From Alphaproteobacteria bacterium (GTDB lineage Bacteria; Pseudomonadota; Alphaproteobacteria; Reyranellales; Reyranellaceae): a stretch of DNA of 64,000 nt. The stretch lies in contig JAFKFK010000018.1 in assembly GCA_017307275.1 (NCBI GenBank), positions 124,001-188,000 of the forward strand, written 5' to 3'. Made by a program: the position numbers and the translations under genes. This document shows, in pieces, positions 24,463-33,401 of this stretch (position 1 is its first letter; the number at the start of each line of letters is the position of its first letter). Below the pieces are notes generated by a model that ran no database searches, was not told the origin of the DNA, and saw nothing but the letters and a program-made list of their open reading frames with translations.

Positions 24463-25686
24463 ATGGATTACGAGGCATTCTTCACCGACCATCTCGGACG
24501 CCTGCGCGACGAAGGACGGTATCGTGTCTTCGCCGAACTGGAGCGGATCGTGGGGGCCTTCCCGCGGGCGCGCCTGCATTGCGAAGGCAAGCCGCCGCGC
24601 GACGTCACCGTCTGGTGCAGCAACGACTATCTCGCGATGGGCCAGCACCCGGCCGTCGTCGAGGCCATGCAGGCCGCGATCGGCGCGCAAGGATCGGGCG
24701 CCGGCGGCACGCGCAACATCTCCGGCACCAACACGCTGCACGCCGCGCTCGAGCGCGAACTGGCCTCCCTTCACAACAAGCAGGCGGCCCTCGTCTTTAC
24801 GTCGGGCTATGTCGCCAACGAGACGACCCTGCAGACGCTCGGCGCCATGTTGCCGGGCTGCGAGCTCTACTCCGACGCCTTCAACCACGCCTCGATGATC
24901 GCGGGCATCCGCCACTCCGGTGCCGTCCGCAAGATCTTCCGCCACAACGACGTGCGTCACCTCGAGGAGTTGTTGGCCGCAGCCGATCCGGCGACGCCCA
25001 AGATCGTGGCGTTCGAATCGGTCTACTCGATGGATGGCGACATCTCGCCGATCAACGAGATCTGCGACGTCGCCCATCGCTACGACGCCCTCACCTATCT
25101 CGACGAAGTCCATGCCGTCGGCATGTACGGAGATGGCGGTGGCGGCGTTGCCGAGCGCGACGGCGCTCTCGACAAGGTCGACATCGTGCAGGCCACGCTC
25201 GCCAAGGCTTTCGGCGTCGTGGGCGGCTACATCGCCTCGACCGAGGCGACGATCGACTTCGTGCGCTCCTGTGGCTCCGGTTTCATCTTCACGACGTCGC
25301 TGCCGCCGGCCATTGCCGCTGCGGCACTTGCCAGCGTGCGCCTCGTGCGCAGCCAGCCGGAATTGCGCGCCCGCCATCAGGAACGCGCCGCGACCCTGAA
25401 GCGCCGCCTCGCCGCGGCGGGACTACCGGTGATGCCGTCGGTCACGCACATCGTGCCGCTGTTCGTGGGCGATGCCGCGCTCTGCAAGCAGGCGAGCGAC
25501 CTGCTGATGGAGCGTCACGCAATCTACGTGCAGCCGATCAACTATCCGACGGTGCCGCGCGGCACCGAGCGGCTGCGCCTCACGCCGACGCCGCTGCACG
25601 GCGACGAGGATATGTCTTGCCTGGTCGATGCCCTTCAAGATGTCTGGCAGACGCTGGGCCTCGCCTCGAAGGCCGCGGCGGAGTAG
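24463..25686 (+). CDS. hemA: 5-aminolevulinate synthase
   Basis: HemA condenses glycine and succinyl-CoA to 5-aminolevulinate, the first step of heme synthesis by the C4 route found in alphaproteobacteria. The 407-residue protein begins MDYEAFF, matching the usual N-terminus, and places the PLP lysine at residue 248 in LAKAFGVVGGY, the standard position. Other landmarks are VWCSNDYLAMGQHP, GSGAGGTRNISGT and TYLDEVHAVGMYG. An in-frame GTG at 24421 would add 14 residues without homology. An inverted repeat upstream resembles that before the iron-uptake sigma factor gene. It converges with the MFS gene three bases away. Confidence 0.96.
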   Translation: MDYEAFFTDHLGRLRDEGRYRVFAELERIVGAFPRARLHCEGKPPRDVTVWCSNDYLAMGQHPAVVEAMQAAIGAQGSGAGGTRNISGTNTLHAALERELASLHNKQAALVFTSGYVANETTLQTLGAMLPGCELYSDAFNHASMIAGIRHSGAVRKIFRHNDVRHLEELLAAADPATPKIVAFESVYSMDGDISPINEICDVAHRYDALTYLDEVHAVGMYGDGGGGVAERDGALDKVDIVQATLAKAFGVVGGYIASTEATIDFVRSCGSGFIFTTSLPPAIAAAALASVRLVRSQPELRARHQERAATLKRRLAAAGLPVMPSVTHIVPLFVGDAALCKQASDLLMERHAIYVQPINYPTVPRGTERLRLTPTPLHGDEDMSCLVDALQDVWQTLGLASKAAAE

Positions 25687-25689
25687 CGA

Positions 25690-26931
25690 CTACTCCACCG
25701 TCCGCATCGTCCAGAGACGCGAGCGGACCAGCACGACGCCGATCAGCACCAGCATGGCCCCGGCCGGCAGAAGCATCGCCACCTTCAGGCCCCACATCGA
25801 ACAGATCGTTCCCGTCAGGAAGGCGCCGATCGGGCCGCCGCCGCTCAATCCCAACTGGAAGAGCGACATCAGCCGGGCGCGATGCGTCGCCGGCGCCACG
25901 ATCTGCACCACCGTCCGGCTCTGCGTCATGGTGATGCCGGCGCCGATGCCCCACACGAAATTCAGGGCCACGAACACCGGGAAAGGCGGCAACGTTGCCA
26001 TGGCGAACAGCACCGCCGCGCCGACCATCACCGCAACCCCGATCAACCGGCCGCGCAGGGTGAAGCGCCGCGCCAGCCCGACCAGCGCCATGCTGGCCAC
26101 GATGGTCGCCGCCCAGAAGGCCAAATTGACATAGGAAAGTTCGAGCGCGCCGCCGTGATAGTTGTCGCGCACGACCAGCGGCAGCACGGCCATGAACGGC
26201 CCGACATAGAAGATGCCGACGCCGAAATTCAACAGCAGCACCGGCCAGATCTGGTCCGACTTGGCGGCCGCCGATACGCCCTCCCCGACGCTGCGCCAGA
26301 AACCGGCATGTGCGCCCGGCGGATGCGGCGGCGGATCGGGCAGCTTCTTCACGGCAAGGCAGCCCACCAGCACCATGCCCGCGTGCAGCAACAGCAGAGG
26401 CACGGCGCCGAAGCGGTCAGCCGAAGAGGCGAAGCCGATGCCCAGGAGTTGTCCGCCGAACTGGAGTGCCGTGGCCAGCGCGACCGCCTTCGGCAAGGCT
26501 CCCTTCGGCGCGACCACCGGCAGCAGCGCATCACGAGTCGGGATGGCGAACGCACCGATCGCGCCGGCGGCAATACCGTAAGCGATCAGCAGTGGATAGC
26601 TCAGTGCGCCCTCGCCGCCCGACCACAGCAGCGCCGCCAGCGCCAGCGGCGGAGCGGCATAGAGCATGTGATAGAGCAGCAGCAGGCGGCGGGGATTGCC
26701 GCGGTCGGCGACCAAGCCCCCCAGCGGCAGAAACAGCAGCGAGGGCGCCATGACGGCCGCCTGTGCGACGCCGACAGCAAAGGCGTCCATGTGCAGCACC
26801 ACCGCGACCAGCCACGGGAACAGCACCATCTGGATGCCGAGCGGCACAAACCAGGTGCCGAGGCCGGCGAGGTAGACAGGGAAGGCCGAAGACGCGTCTG
26901 GGGAAGGCAGTGGGCTCTTGGCTTGATCCAA
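25690..26931 (-). CDS. MFS transporter (EntS/DHA3-like exporter)
   Basis: A 413-residue major facilitator with about 12 hydrophobic segments. It has the loop motif LGGLVADRGNPRRLLL between segments 2 and 3 and GIGAGITMTQSRTVVQIVAP in the second half, as in the enterobactin exporter EntS and related macrocycle or siderophore exporters. The start appears to be TTG 26931 with a weak Shine-Dalgarno. It is near the FecI/FecR/TonB receptor genes, so siderophore export is conceivable, but no siderophore synthesis genes are present. Confidence 0.8.
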   Translation of the reverse strand: MDQAKSPLPSPDASSAFPVYLAGLGTWFVPLGIQMVLFPWLVAVVLHMDAFAVGVAQAAVMAPSLLFLPLGGLVADRGNPRRLLLLYHMLYAAPPLALAALLWSGGEGALSYPLLIAYGIAAGAIGAFAIPTRDALLPVVAPKGALPKAVALATALQFGGQLLGIGFASSADRFGAVPLLLLHAGMVLVGCLAVKKLPDPPPHPPGAHAGFWRSVGEGVSAAAKSDQIWPVLLLNFGVGIFYVGPFMAVLPLVVRDNYHGGALELSYVNLAFWAATIVASMALVGLARRFTLRGRLIGVAVMVGAAVLFAMATLPPFPVFVALNFVWGIGAGITMTQSRTVVQIVAPATHRARLMSLFQLGLSGGGPIGAFLTGTICSMWGLKVAMLLPAGAMLVLIGVVLVRSRLWTMRTVE

Positions 26932-26955
26932 GGCAAATCCATCTATATCTTGTAG

Positions 26956-26966
26956 GCACTTAGTGC
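26956..26966. promoter_or_regulatory. Short palindrome in divergent promoter region
   Basis: GCACTTAGTGC is a perfect five-base-arm inverted repeat in the AT-rich 71-base gap between the MFS gene and the divergent 135-residue protein gene. Its place suggests an operator, but at 11 bases chance is possible. Confidence 0.3.
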
Positions 26967-27002
26967 ACGTTGCTCATTCATTAGTCAAAGGCACATATTT
27001 TC

Positions 27003-27410
27003 GTGTCGACCTTCAATCGTAACACCCTGGTCAAGGTTCTGGAGATTCTGGACAGCAGCCACGCCGAGGAGGCGCTGGCGGCCGCCAAGCTTGCTTCGGC
27101 CATGGTGCGCGAAGCCGGTCTCACCTGGGACCAGGTGATTGATGCCGCCGTGCTTCCGCGCCCGGCTTCCGCGCCTTCCCTGCCGCCGGCTCCGCAGCCG
27201 CGTGCCGTCAGCGCGGGACCGTTCGGCTATCGCCGCGAACGCGACCTCTCGCCCCATGAGCAGTTCTTCATGGTGCTGCTGAGCCCGCGCACGCCAGCCG
27301 ACATCAAGCGCAAGCTCAGGAACTGGGAAGCACGCGTGCTCGACGGCGAGATCACCCCGCAGGAAAGCCAGGACCTGCAGTTCATGTATCAGAGTTTCGT
27401 CGTCGGCTGA
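27003..27410 (+). CDS. Hypothetical protein, 135 residues, possible DUF2786-like N-terminus
   Basis: Starts at GTG. The N-terminal 45 residues (VLEILDSSHAEEALAAAKLASAMVREAG) resemble the helical repeat found in DUF2786-type proteins of phages and bacteria. A Pro/Ala linker follows (about residues 50-70), then a charged C-terminal helical part (LSPHEQFFMVLLSPRTPADIKRKLRNWEARVL). No signal peptide or membrane segment. It is a single gene between the MFS exporter and the TonB receptor, transcribed opposite to both. The function is unknown and the family link is weak. Confidence 0.6.
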   Translation: MSTFNRNTLVKVLEILDSSHAEEALAAAKLASAMVREAGLTWDQVIDAAVLPRPASAPSLPPAPQPRAVSAGPFGYRRERDLSPHEQFFMVLLSPRTPADIKRKLRNWEARVLDGEITPQESQDLQFMYQSFVVG

Positions 27411-27436
27411 CCCAATGGCTCTGTCGCTCCTGGCGA

Positions 27437-29842
27437 TCAGAAGTTGAACGAGGTCGAGAGACGGAAGGTCCGCGGCGCCCCCAGGAGTAAGGAGGTCGCG
27501 CCGCCTCCGCCGGCCCAATAGGTCGTGTCGAGAACGTTGTCGACGTTGAAGCGGATGGTGATCGGCTTCGCGGTGGGGCTGCGAAGATTGTCGAACGTAT
27601 AGCGCAGACCAAGGTCGAAGCGCGTCCAGTCCGGCAGCATGCGGCGCGGATAGGTCGTGTCGATGTACTGGGCGCCGGTGTAGATGGCACGGCCGGTCAA
27701 GGTCAGCCCGGGCACGAAGGGAATGTCCACTTCGGTGCCGAGATTGAGTTGCACCCCCGGCGTCAAAGGCGCGATCCAGCCATCGGTGAGACCGCCCTGG
27801 GTCTTCGTGAGAACGGCACTCAGGAACATCGCACCACCGACGATGCGAACGCCCTCCGTTGCCTCGCCGAAGAAGTTGAACTCCAGCCCCTGGTTGCGCT
27901 GCTCGCCCGCCAGGACCTGCGAGTTGGTGGCAACGTCCGTGATGACACTCGGCTGGTTGATCTGGAAGACGCTCGCGGTCGTGGTCAGCTTGCCCCAGTC
28001 GACCTTCACGCCGGCCTCGAACTGCGTCGACTTGTAGGGCGGGAAGATCGTACCGGCATTGGTGAAATTGGCCGGCACCACGATGCCCTGCTGCAAGCCC
28101 TGGATGAAGTTGCCGTAGATCGAGACGTTCTCCCAGGGCTTGAAGACCAGAGCGACGGCCGGCGTCAGTGCACTCTGGTCGTAGCTGTTGACCACCGCCC
28201 CCGAGGCCGCGACGAAGTTCGTGGCTTGCACCCGTTGCAGGCGCGCGCCGACGGTGAGTTGGATGCGCTTCTCGGCGGCGGTCAGCGTATCGGCGATGGC
28301 GAAGCTGCTCTGCTCCAGCGACGACACCTTGTTGGATTGAGGCTGCGCGAGATTGGGCCGCGCGATGACGGTGGGATTGTAGATGTTTGAGGCGAAAGGC
28401 GTGCCGTTCACGACACCGAGCCCGTCCTCGCGCCGGAAGCCCGTCGCCGACAGCGCGAACTCGTGCCCGATCGGGCCAGTCTCGGCCCTTCCCCGCAGGC
28501 CCACCTCGCCGGTGAGATACTGCGTGTAGACACTCTGATTGTAGGGCGAGGACGTGACGTTGCCGTTGAAGTTGGTGACCGTGAGCCGAGCGCCGCCGGA
28601 AAGTGCCGCGCGCCGGTTGTCGTGCGCCCCGAAGGCGGCGTACGCCGTGATGCGCTCGGTGAGGTCGAATTCGCCCCTTACGACACCGAACAGATCCTTG
28701 CGTTCGCTGAAGTTCCAGGGCTCGCCTGGATTCGAGCTGGCCTTGGGCGCCCAGGGAAGTGGAATGCCCGGCGACAGGCCGAGATATGGCAGGGCGCCGC
28801 TGATGTACTGGTACTGATAGCCAAGATCGGCCGACAGCCGCACCCGGTCGCCGCGATAGTCGAGGCCGAACAATGCCAGCGCCCGCGTATCGGCCATCCA
28901 CTCCACCGGCGTCTGGCCGCCGCGATAGACGCCGTTGAAACGCACACCGAACTGCTTGTCCGCACCGAAGCGGCGCCCGATGTCGGCATGGCCGCTGAAC
29001 TGCGTGTTCGAGGTATAGGCGGCCGTCACCTGGGTAAGGTCATGGTCGGGCGCGCGCTTGGGAACGATATTGACCGTACCGCCAATCGCGGTCGCCGGCG
29101 GCATGCCGTTGACCATCGCGCTCGGTCCCTTCAGGACCTCGATGCGCTCCGCCAATTCCGCCATGACCGAGAAGGTCGGCAACATGCCGTAGAGACCGCC
29201 ATAGGAGAACGTGTCGGCCGGAACGGTGAAGCCGCGAATGTAGATCGTATCGTCGGCGGCCGTGCCGTCGGCATAGGTCGTGCGCACCGAAGGATCGTCG
29301 ATCAGCACGTCGCGAACGGTCTGGGCCTGTTGGTCCTGCGCCTTCTTCGCCGTGTAGTTGGTCTGGTTGAAGGGCGTGTCCATGACATCGCGATTGCCGA
29401 GCAAACCAAGTTGGCCACCGGTCGCGACCTGGCCACCCGCATAGGGTGCCGGGATATTGTCGATCATCGCCTGCGCCGGGACGTGGGCGCCCTGCACCTG
29501 TACGGGATCGATCTGAAGGACACCCGATCCTGCTCCCGGCACACCCGAGACCGTTACCGCATTTGCCGACGTGAAATGGAAGGTGAGGCCCGTGCCGGCG
29601 AGAAGCTGCCGCAACGCCTGCTCCGACGTCATGGCGCCATTGATGCCGCTGCTGGTCTTACCCGTGACCGACGCCGTATCGACCGCGATCTGCGTACCGG
29701 ACTGCCGGCCGAATGCCGTCAAGGCCTGCGCGAGGGGCTGTGCTGCAATATCGAAGTTCGACGTCCGATCAGCCTGCGCCCATGCCGTCGTCCCGTTCAG
29801 TATTGCCAGCACGATCGCGGCAACGAGAAAGCCTTTGAACAC
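27437..29842 (-). CDS. TonB-dependent siderophore receptor with STN signalling domain
   Basis: An 801-residue outer-membrane receptor of the FecA/FpvA type. After a signal peptide (to about residue 22) comes a secretin/TonB N-terminal (STN) domain (FDIAAQPLAQALTAFGRQSG to about residue 100), which contacts FecR. The plug domain includes VRDVLIDDPSVRTTYADGT, IYIRGF and IEVLKGPSAMVNG, and the rest is a 22-strand barrel ending in the expected terminal Phe (STSFNF). Starts at GTG. With the upstream fecR and sigma genes it forms a cell-surface signalling system for ferric-siderophore uptake. The ligand is unknown. Confidence 0.93.
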   Translation of the reverse strand: MFKGFLVAAIVLAILNGTTAWAQADRTSNFDIAAQPLAQALTAFGRQSGTQIAVDTASVTGKTSSGINGAMTSEQALRQLLAGTGLTFHFTSANAVTVSGVPGAGSGVLQIDPVQVQGAHVPAQAMIDNIPAPYAGGQVATGGQLGLLGNRDVMDTPFNQTNYTAKKAQDQQAQTVRDVLIDDPSVRTTYADGTAADDTIYIRGFTVPADTFSYGGLYGMLPTFSVMAELAERIEVLKGPSAMVNGMPPATAIGGTVNIVPKRAPDHDLTQVTAAYTSNTQFSGHADIGRRFGADKQFGVRFNGVYRGGQTPVEWMADTRALALFGLDYRGDRVRLSADLGYQYQYISGALPYLGLSPGIPLPWAPKASSNPGEPWNFSERKDLFGVVRGEFDLTERITAYAAFGAHDNRRAALSGGARLTVTNFNGNVTSSPYNQSVYTQYLTGEVGLRGRAETGPIGHEFALSATGFRREDGLGVVNGTPFASNIYNPTVIARPNLAQPQSNKVSSLEQSSFAIADTLTAAEKRIQLTVGARLQRVQATNFVAASGAVVNSYDQSALTPAVALVFKPWENVSIYGNFIQGLQQGIVVPANFTNAGTIFPPYKSTQFEAGVKVDWGKLTTTASVFQINQPSVITDVATNSQVLAGEQRNQGLEFNFFGEATEGVRIVGGAMFLSAVLTKTQGGLTDGWIAPLTPGVQLNLGTEVDIPFVPGLTLTGRAIYTGAQYIDTTYPRRMLPDWTRFDLGLRYTFDNLRSPTAKPITIRFNVDNVLDTTYWAGGGGATSLLLGAPRTFRLSTSFNF

Positions 29843-29937
29843 GAAACAGTCCCCCGGATAGTCCGTGCCGGCGGGTCACGGTAGTCGCTCAAAGGACGGC
29901 CAAGGGCAGTTGGATTTAAGGGACGGTCCGCAAATTT

Positions 29938-30942
29938 TTACTGCGGCGATACGATCAGTAGATAGGGCGTGATCTCGACGACAGACGCCTGCTGCGTCCG
30001 TGCCACCGCCTGCAAGGCCTCGACCGGATGACGCAGATCGAAGACGCCGGTGATGCGGCGGTCGCCCAGCGAGCGATCGCGCAGCACGATCATACCGGAA
30101 TGATGCCGGTCCAGTTCCGCAACGACCTCGCCCAGTGTCGCGCCATCGACGATCAGGCGGCGCTCGCGCCACGATGCGACGTCTTCGGGCGCGATCTCTG
30201 ACTTCGCAATCTGTTTGCCCTCCCCGCTCACTCTGAGCCGCTCACCGCGCGTCAGCGTCGCCGCCAGTCGCGTACCGCGATCGACCCGGACCTCGACGGT
30301 TCCGGACTGTACGCCGACCGTCACACTGTCGCCGTATGACCGAACGTCGAAAGCCGTTCCCGTGACGGTGACGCTTACGTCGCCGGCCGTGACGACGAAG
30401 GGCCGGTCTTTGGCCGGCACGACCTCAAAGAAGGCTTGTCCGGCAAGCAGTACGATCTCCCGCCGCCCCGCCTCGTATCGGACGGCAACGGCGCTCTCGG
30501 CGTCGAGATGAACACTCGTGCCGTCTTCCAGAGTGAGCGTGCGCAGCTCGGCGACGCTCGTCATATGGTCGGCCTGGAGGCGAAGCTGGACCACGGGAAA
30601 GAGGTAGAATGCCAGGCAGGCGACAAGAGCGAACCCGGCAAGCCCCATGGCACGACGCACGCGCCCGGCGCGCCGAACTGGAATCGTGGGAAGCTCGACA
30701 GGACCAATCGAAGGAAGGGCAGCCGATACACGCCAGACCCGCTCGACGCTGCGATAGGCGCGCCGATGCGATTCGCTGGCGGACAACCAGGCCTCGAGGC
30801 CGGCGCGCACGACCGCATCGCCCGGCGACGCCTGCAGGCGCAGCAGCCAGTCCGCGGCCTCGTCGCGTAGTGAGTCTCCGTTGTCCGCTGCTGGGTCCAC
30901 CGATCTCTCTTTTGCCTCGTACGAACAGACTGGCGTCGCCAT
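29938..30942 (-). CDS. FecR-family anti-sigma regulator
   Basis: A 334-residue inner-membrane protein. The N-terminal cytoplasmic part (EAADWLLRLQASPGD, WLSASESHRRAYRSVERVW) is the DUF4880 anti-sigma domain; a membrane segment follows (GLAGFALVACLAFYLFPVVQL, about residues 95-115); the periplasmic FecR domain includes LTLEDGTSVHLDAESAV and FEVVPAKDRPFVV. The C-terminal end resembles a secretin-like short domain that meets the receptor's STN domain. Gene order sigma, fecR, receptor on the minus strand is classic. It lies 26 bases after the sigma gene. Confidence 0.92.
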   Translation of the reverse strand: MATPVCSYEAKERSVDPAADNGDSLRDEAADWLLRLQASPGDAVVRAGLEAWLSASESHRRAYRSVERVWRVSAALPSIGPVELPTIPVRRAGRVRRAMGLAGFALVACLAFYLFPVVQLRLQADHMTSVAELRTLTLEDGTSVHLDAESAVAVRYEAGRREIVLLAGQAFFEVVPAKDRPFVVTAGDVSVTVTGTAFDVRSYGDSVTVGVQSGTVEVRVDRGTRLAATLTRGERLRVSGEGKQIAKSEIAPEDVASWRERRLIVDGATLGEVVAELDRHHSGMIVLRDRSLGDRRITGVFDLRHPVEALQAVARTQQASVVEITPYLLIVSPQ

Positions 30943-30968
30943 CGACTTTTAAGGGCCGCTCGAAAAAA

Positions 30969-31472
30969 TCAATGCTCGGAACGATCGAGCCGCTTGGCGG
31001 CGTGAACGATGGCTTCCTTCACGAGCTGATGGGCGCGCACGACGGAAACCCCGAGATGGTTGGCAATCTGCTGCAGGGTCTGCCCTTCCAGTCGATACAT
31101 CCGGAAGGCGGTTTGCGTGCGCTCCGGCAACTCGACCAGCGCCTCCTGGAGCAGGCGCAGCTCGTCCCGAAACAACAGCACATGCTCGGCCGAGGGGGCG
31201 TCGTGAGGTACCGCCTCCAGCGTATCGGAGACGGCCCCATCAGGCCGATCCGTCGAGGAGCGGCGCGCCCAATCGAGCGCCAGATTGCGCACGATGCGAT
31301 ACAGATAACCAACGGGGTGGCTGATTTCCTGGCTGACCGTGCCGAGGCGGAGATAGGCCTCCTGAACGACGTCCTCGGCCCCTGCCCGGTCCCGAACGAT
31401 GCCGTTGGCGTAATTCACCAGGGCTCTACGATGCTCCAGGTAAAGCGCAAGCATCTGGTCCGCCGGGGCCAC
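30969..31472 (-). CDS. ECF sigma factor, FecI-like
   Basis: A 167-residue sigma-70-family ECF factor. Region 2 reads YANGIVRDRAGAEDVVQEAYLRL (shortly after the start) and region 4 includes LPERTQTAFRMYRLEG and QQIANHLGVSVVRAHQLV. It should direct RNA polymerase to the receptor promoter when the receptor is occupied. The start is GTG 31472 with TAGGAG upstream; ATG 31454 is an alternative. A Fur-like palindrome covers the promoter region, so low iron probably switches it on. Confidence 0.92.
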   Translation of the reverse strand: MAPADQMLALYLEHRRALVNYANGIVRDRAGAEDVVQEAYLRLGTVSQEISHPVGYLYRIVRNLALDWARRSSTDRPDGAVSDTLEAVPHDAPSAEHVLLFRDELRLLQEALVELPERTQTAFRMYRLEGQTLQQIANHLGVSVVRAHQLVKEAIVHAAKRLDRSEH

Positions 31473-31493
31473 GCCGTCCGTCCACTCCTAATA

Positions 31494-31508
31494 TGCGAAT
31501 GATTCGCA
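31494..31508. promoter_or_regulatory. Fur-like palindrome upstream of ECF sigma gene
   Basis: TGCGAATGATTCGCA is a perfect inverted repeat with six-base arms around TGA, 21 bases upstream of the sigma gene start, between a possible minus-strand -10 box (TATAAC, 31514-31519) and the Shine-Dalgarno. It resembles the Fur boxes seen at fecI promoters in other proteobacteria. A bound repressor here would block transcription. Confidence 0.65.
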
Positions 31509-31564
31509 ACTGCGTTATAGGCGGACATTTTTCCGGCAGCAAGCAGACTCACTATCGACAGCTC

Positions 31565-32194
31565 TCAGGCCGCCAGGAGGATGCTCTGCTCGCGCTCCAG
31601 GACCCGCTTCACGGCCGGACGCGCCAGCATGCGGTCCTTCCAGGCGGTGTAGTTCTTCAGCTCGCCAACGGGCAGGCCGATGCGCTTGCCCCAGCCGTAG
31701 AAGACCAGCGCGTAGCCGTCGACGACCGAGAACTCGTCGCCCAGGAACCAGGTCTTGCCGGCCAGCAGCCCGTCGATCTCCTTGAGGTTGGCGTGGAAGT
31801 TCTCCCGCCCCACTGCCTTCAGGTGATCGAACACGGCCGTATCGGTGGCGAAGCGCTCGGGCCGGCCGATATGGGTGAAGTTCGGATGCACGCCGTTGGA
31901 GAACCAGGCCATCATCGAGATCGCCCGCGCCCGCTGAACGGGATCCTTGGGCATGAGCTGCGGCGCGTACTTGGCTGCCACATAGTCGAGGATCGCCGTG
32001 TTCTCGACGATCGTGCCCTCGTCCACCACCAGCGCCGGCACGCGGCCGCGCGGGTTCACCTTGAGATACTCCGGCGTCCGCTGCTCGCTCTTGGCGAAGC
32101 TCAAGGCCTGCGATTCGTAGGCGGCACCACTCTCTTCGAGGCCAATGTGCGACGCCGTCGAGCAGGCGCCCGGTGCGTAATAGAGCTTGAGCAT
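31565..32194 (-). CDS. Glutathione S-transferase
   Basis: A 209-residue two-domain GST. The thioredoxin-fold N-domain begins MLKLYYAPGACSTASHIGLEE, where the YAPGACS stretch is the usual beta/theta-class bacterial GST active-site region, and carries the cis-Pro motif GRVPALVVDEG and ENTAILDYVA. The helical C-domain includes FLGDEFSVVDGYAL. It conjugates glutathione to electrophiles or has a peroxidase role. It follows the nicotinate phosphoribosyltransferase gene by 17 bases and is probably co-transcribed. Confidence 0.92.
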   Translation of the reverse strand: MLKLYYAPGACSTASHIGLEESGAAYESQALSFAKSEQRTPEYLKVNPRGRVPALVVDEGTIVENTAILDYVAAKYAPQLMPKDPVQRARAISMMAWFSNGVHPNFTHIGRPERFATDTAVFDHLKAVGRENFHANLKEIDGLLAGKTWFLGDEFSVVDGYALVFYGWGKRIGLPVGELKNYTAWKDRMLARPAVKRVLEREQSILLAA

Positions 32195-32211
32195 GACGGT
32201 CTCCCGAAGGC

Positions 32212-33363
32212 TTAGAGCGGCTTGGTGCTGCCGTTGGGCCGGACGCGATGCAGGAACTCGCGGCCGATCTTCACGCGCTTCTCGCCGTTGTATTCGACGA
32301 TGTCGGCGGTCGCGTAGGTCTCGGTCCAGTTGGACGGCAGGAACGAGCCCGTGCCCACCACGTCGATGGGCGCCTTGGCTTCGGCCATGACGCGGCACTT
32401 GGCCGGCCCGAAGCCCGAAGAGGCAACGATCTTCACGGCATTGAAGCCTGCACGATCCAGTTCGGCGCGCAGATGGAAAATCGCGGCGGCGGAAACACCC
32501 GTACCGACGAGGTAGCGCAACTCCTCTTCGCTCCTGTAGCCGCGAATCGATTCGGGCGAGAAGCGCTCCAGCACGGCATAGGACGAAGCCGGATCGAGGC
32601 CCTCGACATAACGGCCACCCGTCGTGTCGAGCCGGAAGGAGAGCATTCCCTTGGCGGCAAGCTCTGGGAAACGACGGCAGACCTCGAGCGAGTCCGAGAC
32701 TTCGTGCGCGAAGTAGTCGACCAGCACGGTCATGGGCTCGCCGGGGAACGTCTCGGCAAACATTTCCGCAGCCCGCAAGGTCGAGCCGGCATAGCCGATC
32801 AAGGCATGCGGCATGGTGCCGAGCCCCTGCTCGCGGCCGAAGAAGTGCGCCGTGGCGTGCGTGGCGTTGCCGATGAAGCCGACGGCACCCACCTTGCGCT
32901 TGGCACGGGCGGAGCCGACGGACGCGGCATAGGCCATCATCTCCGCCATCTCGCGCCCCGCGCAATGGCGTGCATCCATGGCAAGGAAGGCCGCCTTCGG
33001 CAGATCGGCGCACATGGTCCAGGCGTTGTAGGCCGCGACGCAGGACGGACCCAGCTTCTGCAGGAAGATCGTCTCCAGATCGACGAGATGAAAGAAGGAG
33101 CCGGTGATGTACATCATCGGCTCGCCGGCGCCGACCCACTTGCCTTCGCCGTAGCGCAGGTCGAGTTCGACCTTGGTGTTGCGCTGCCGACCGGTCTCCT
33201 CCAGCCACTCCAGCGCCAGCCGCGGCGCGAAGACCACCGGCCGCCGCATAAAGATGGCGTAGGTTACACGGACGTCGCCAAAGCGGCCGATCACTTGTTT
33301 CGTGCGATTGAAATAGTGATCGGTATAGCGCTCGATCTCGCCGTTGCTCGGCTGCGTCGTCAT
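32212..33363 (-). CDS. pncB: Nicotinate phosphoribosyltransferase
   Basis: A 383-residue type II phosphoribosyltransferase-fold enzyme of the Preiss-Handler NAD salvage route, making nicotinate mononucleotide from nicotinate and PRPP. Landmarks are YFNRTKQVIGRFGD near the N-terminus, FIGNATHATAHFFG, GTMPHALIGYAG (about residues 182-193, with the active-site His region), and IVASSGFGPAKCR in the C-terminal half. It lies 38 bases after the DAHP synthase gene on the same strand. It could in principle be another NAPRT-family enzyme, but the motifs fit NAPRT well. Confidence 0.87.
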   Translation of the reverse strand: MTTQPSNGEIERYTDHYFNRTKQVIGRFGDVRVTYAIFMRRPVVFAPRLALEWLEETGRQRNTKVELDLRYGEGKWVGAGEPMMYITGSFFHLVDLETIFLQKLGPSCVAAYNAWTMCADLPKAAFLAMDARHCAGREMAEMMAYAASVGSARAKRKVGAVGFIGNATHATAHFFGREQGLGTMPHALIGYAGSTLRAAEMFAETFPGEPMTVLVDYFAHEVSDSLEVCRRFPELAAKGMLSFRLDTTGGRYVEGLDPASSYAVLERFSPESIRGYRSEEELRYLVGTGVSAAAIFHLRAELDRAGFNAVKIVASSGFGPAKCRVMAEAKAPIDVVGTGSFLPSNWTETYATADIVEYNGEKRVKIGREFLHRVRPNGSTKPL

Positions 33364-33401
33364 CGACTTCCCCCGGCTCGCCTACGCTGCCTTCTTATTG
33401 T

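Noticed and set aside
22208-24478. 756-codon minus-strand open frame across the aminotransferase and the small membrane protein genes
   Set aside because: Antisense shadow of conserved genes; low-complexity composition and no recognisable motif.
28463-29884. 473-codon plus-strand frame opposite the TonB receptor
   Set aside because: The receptor has STN, plug and barrel signatures and a terminal Phe; the opposite frame has none.
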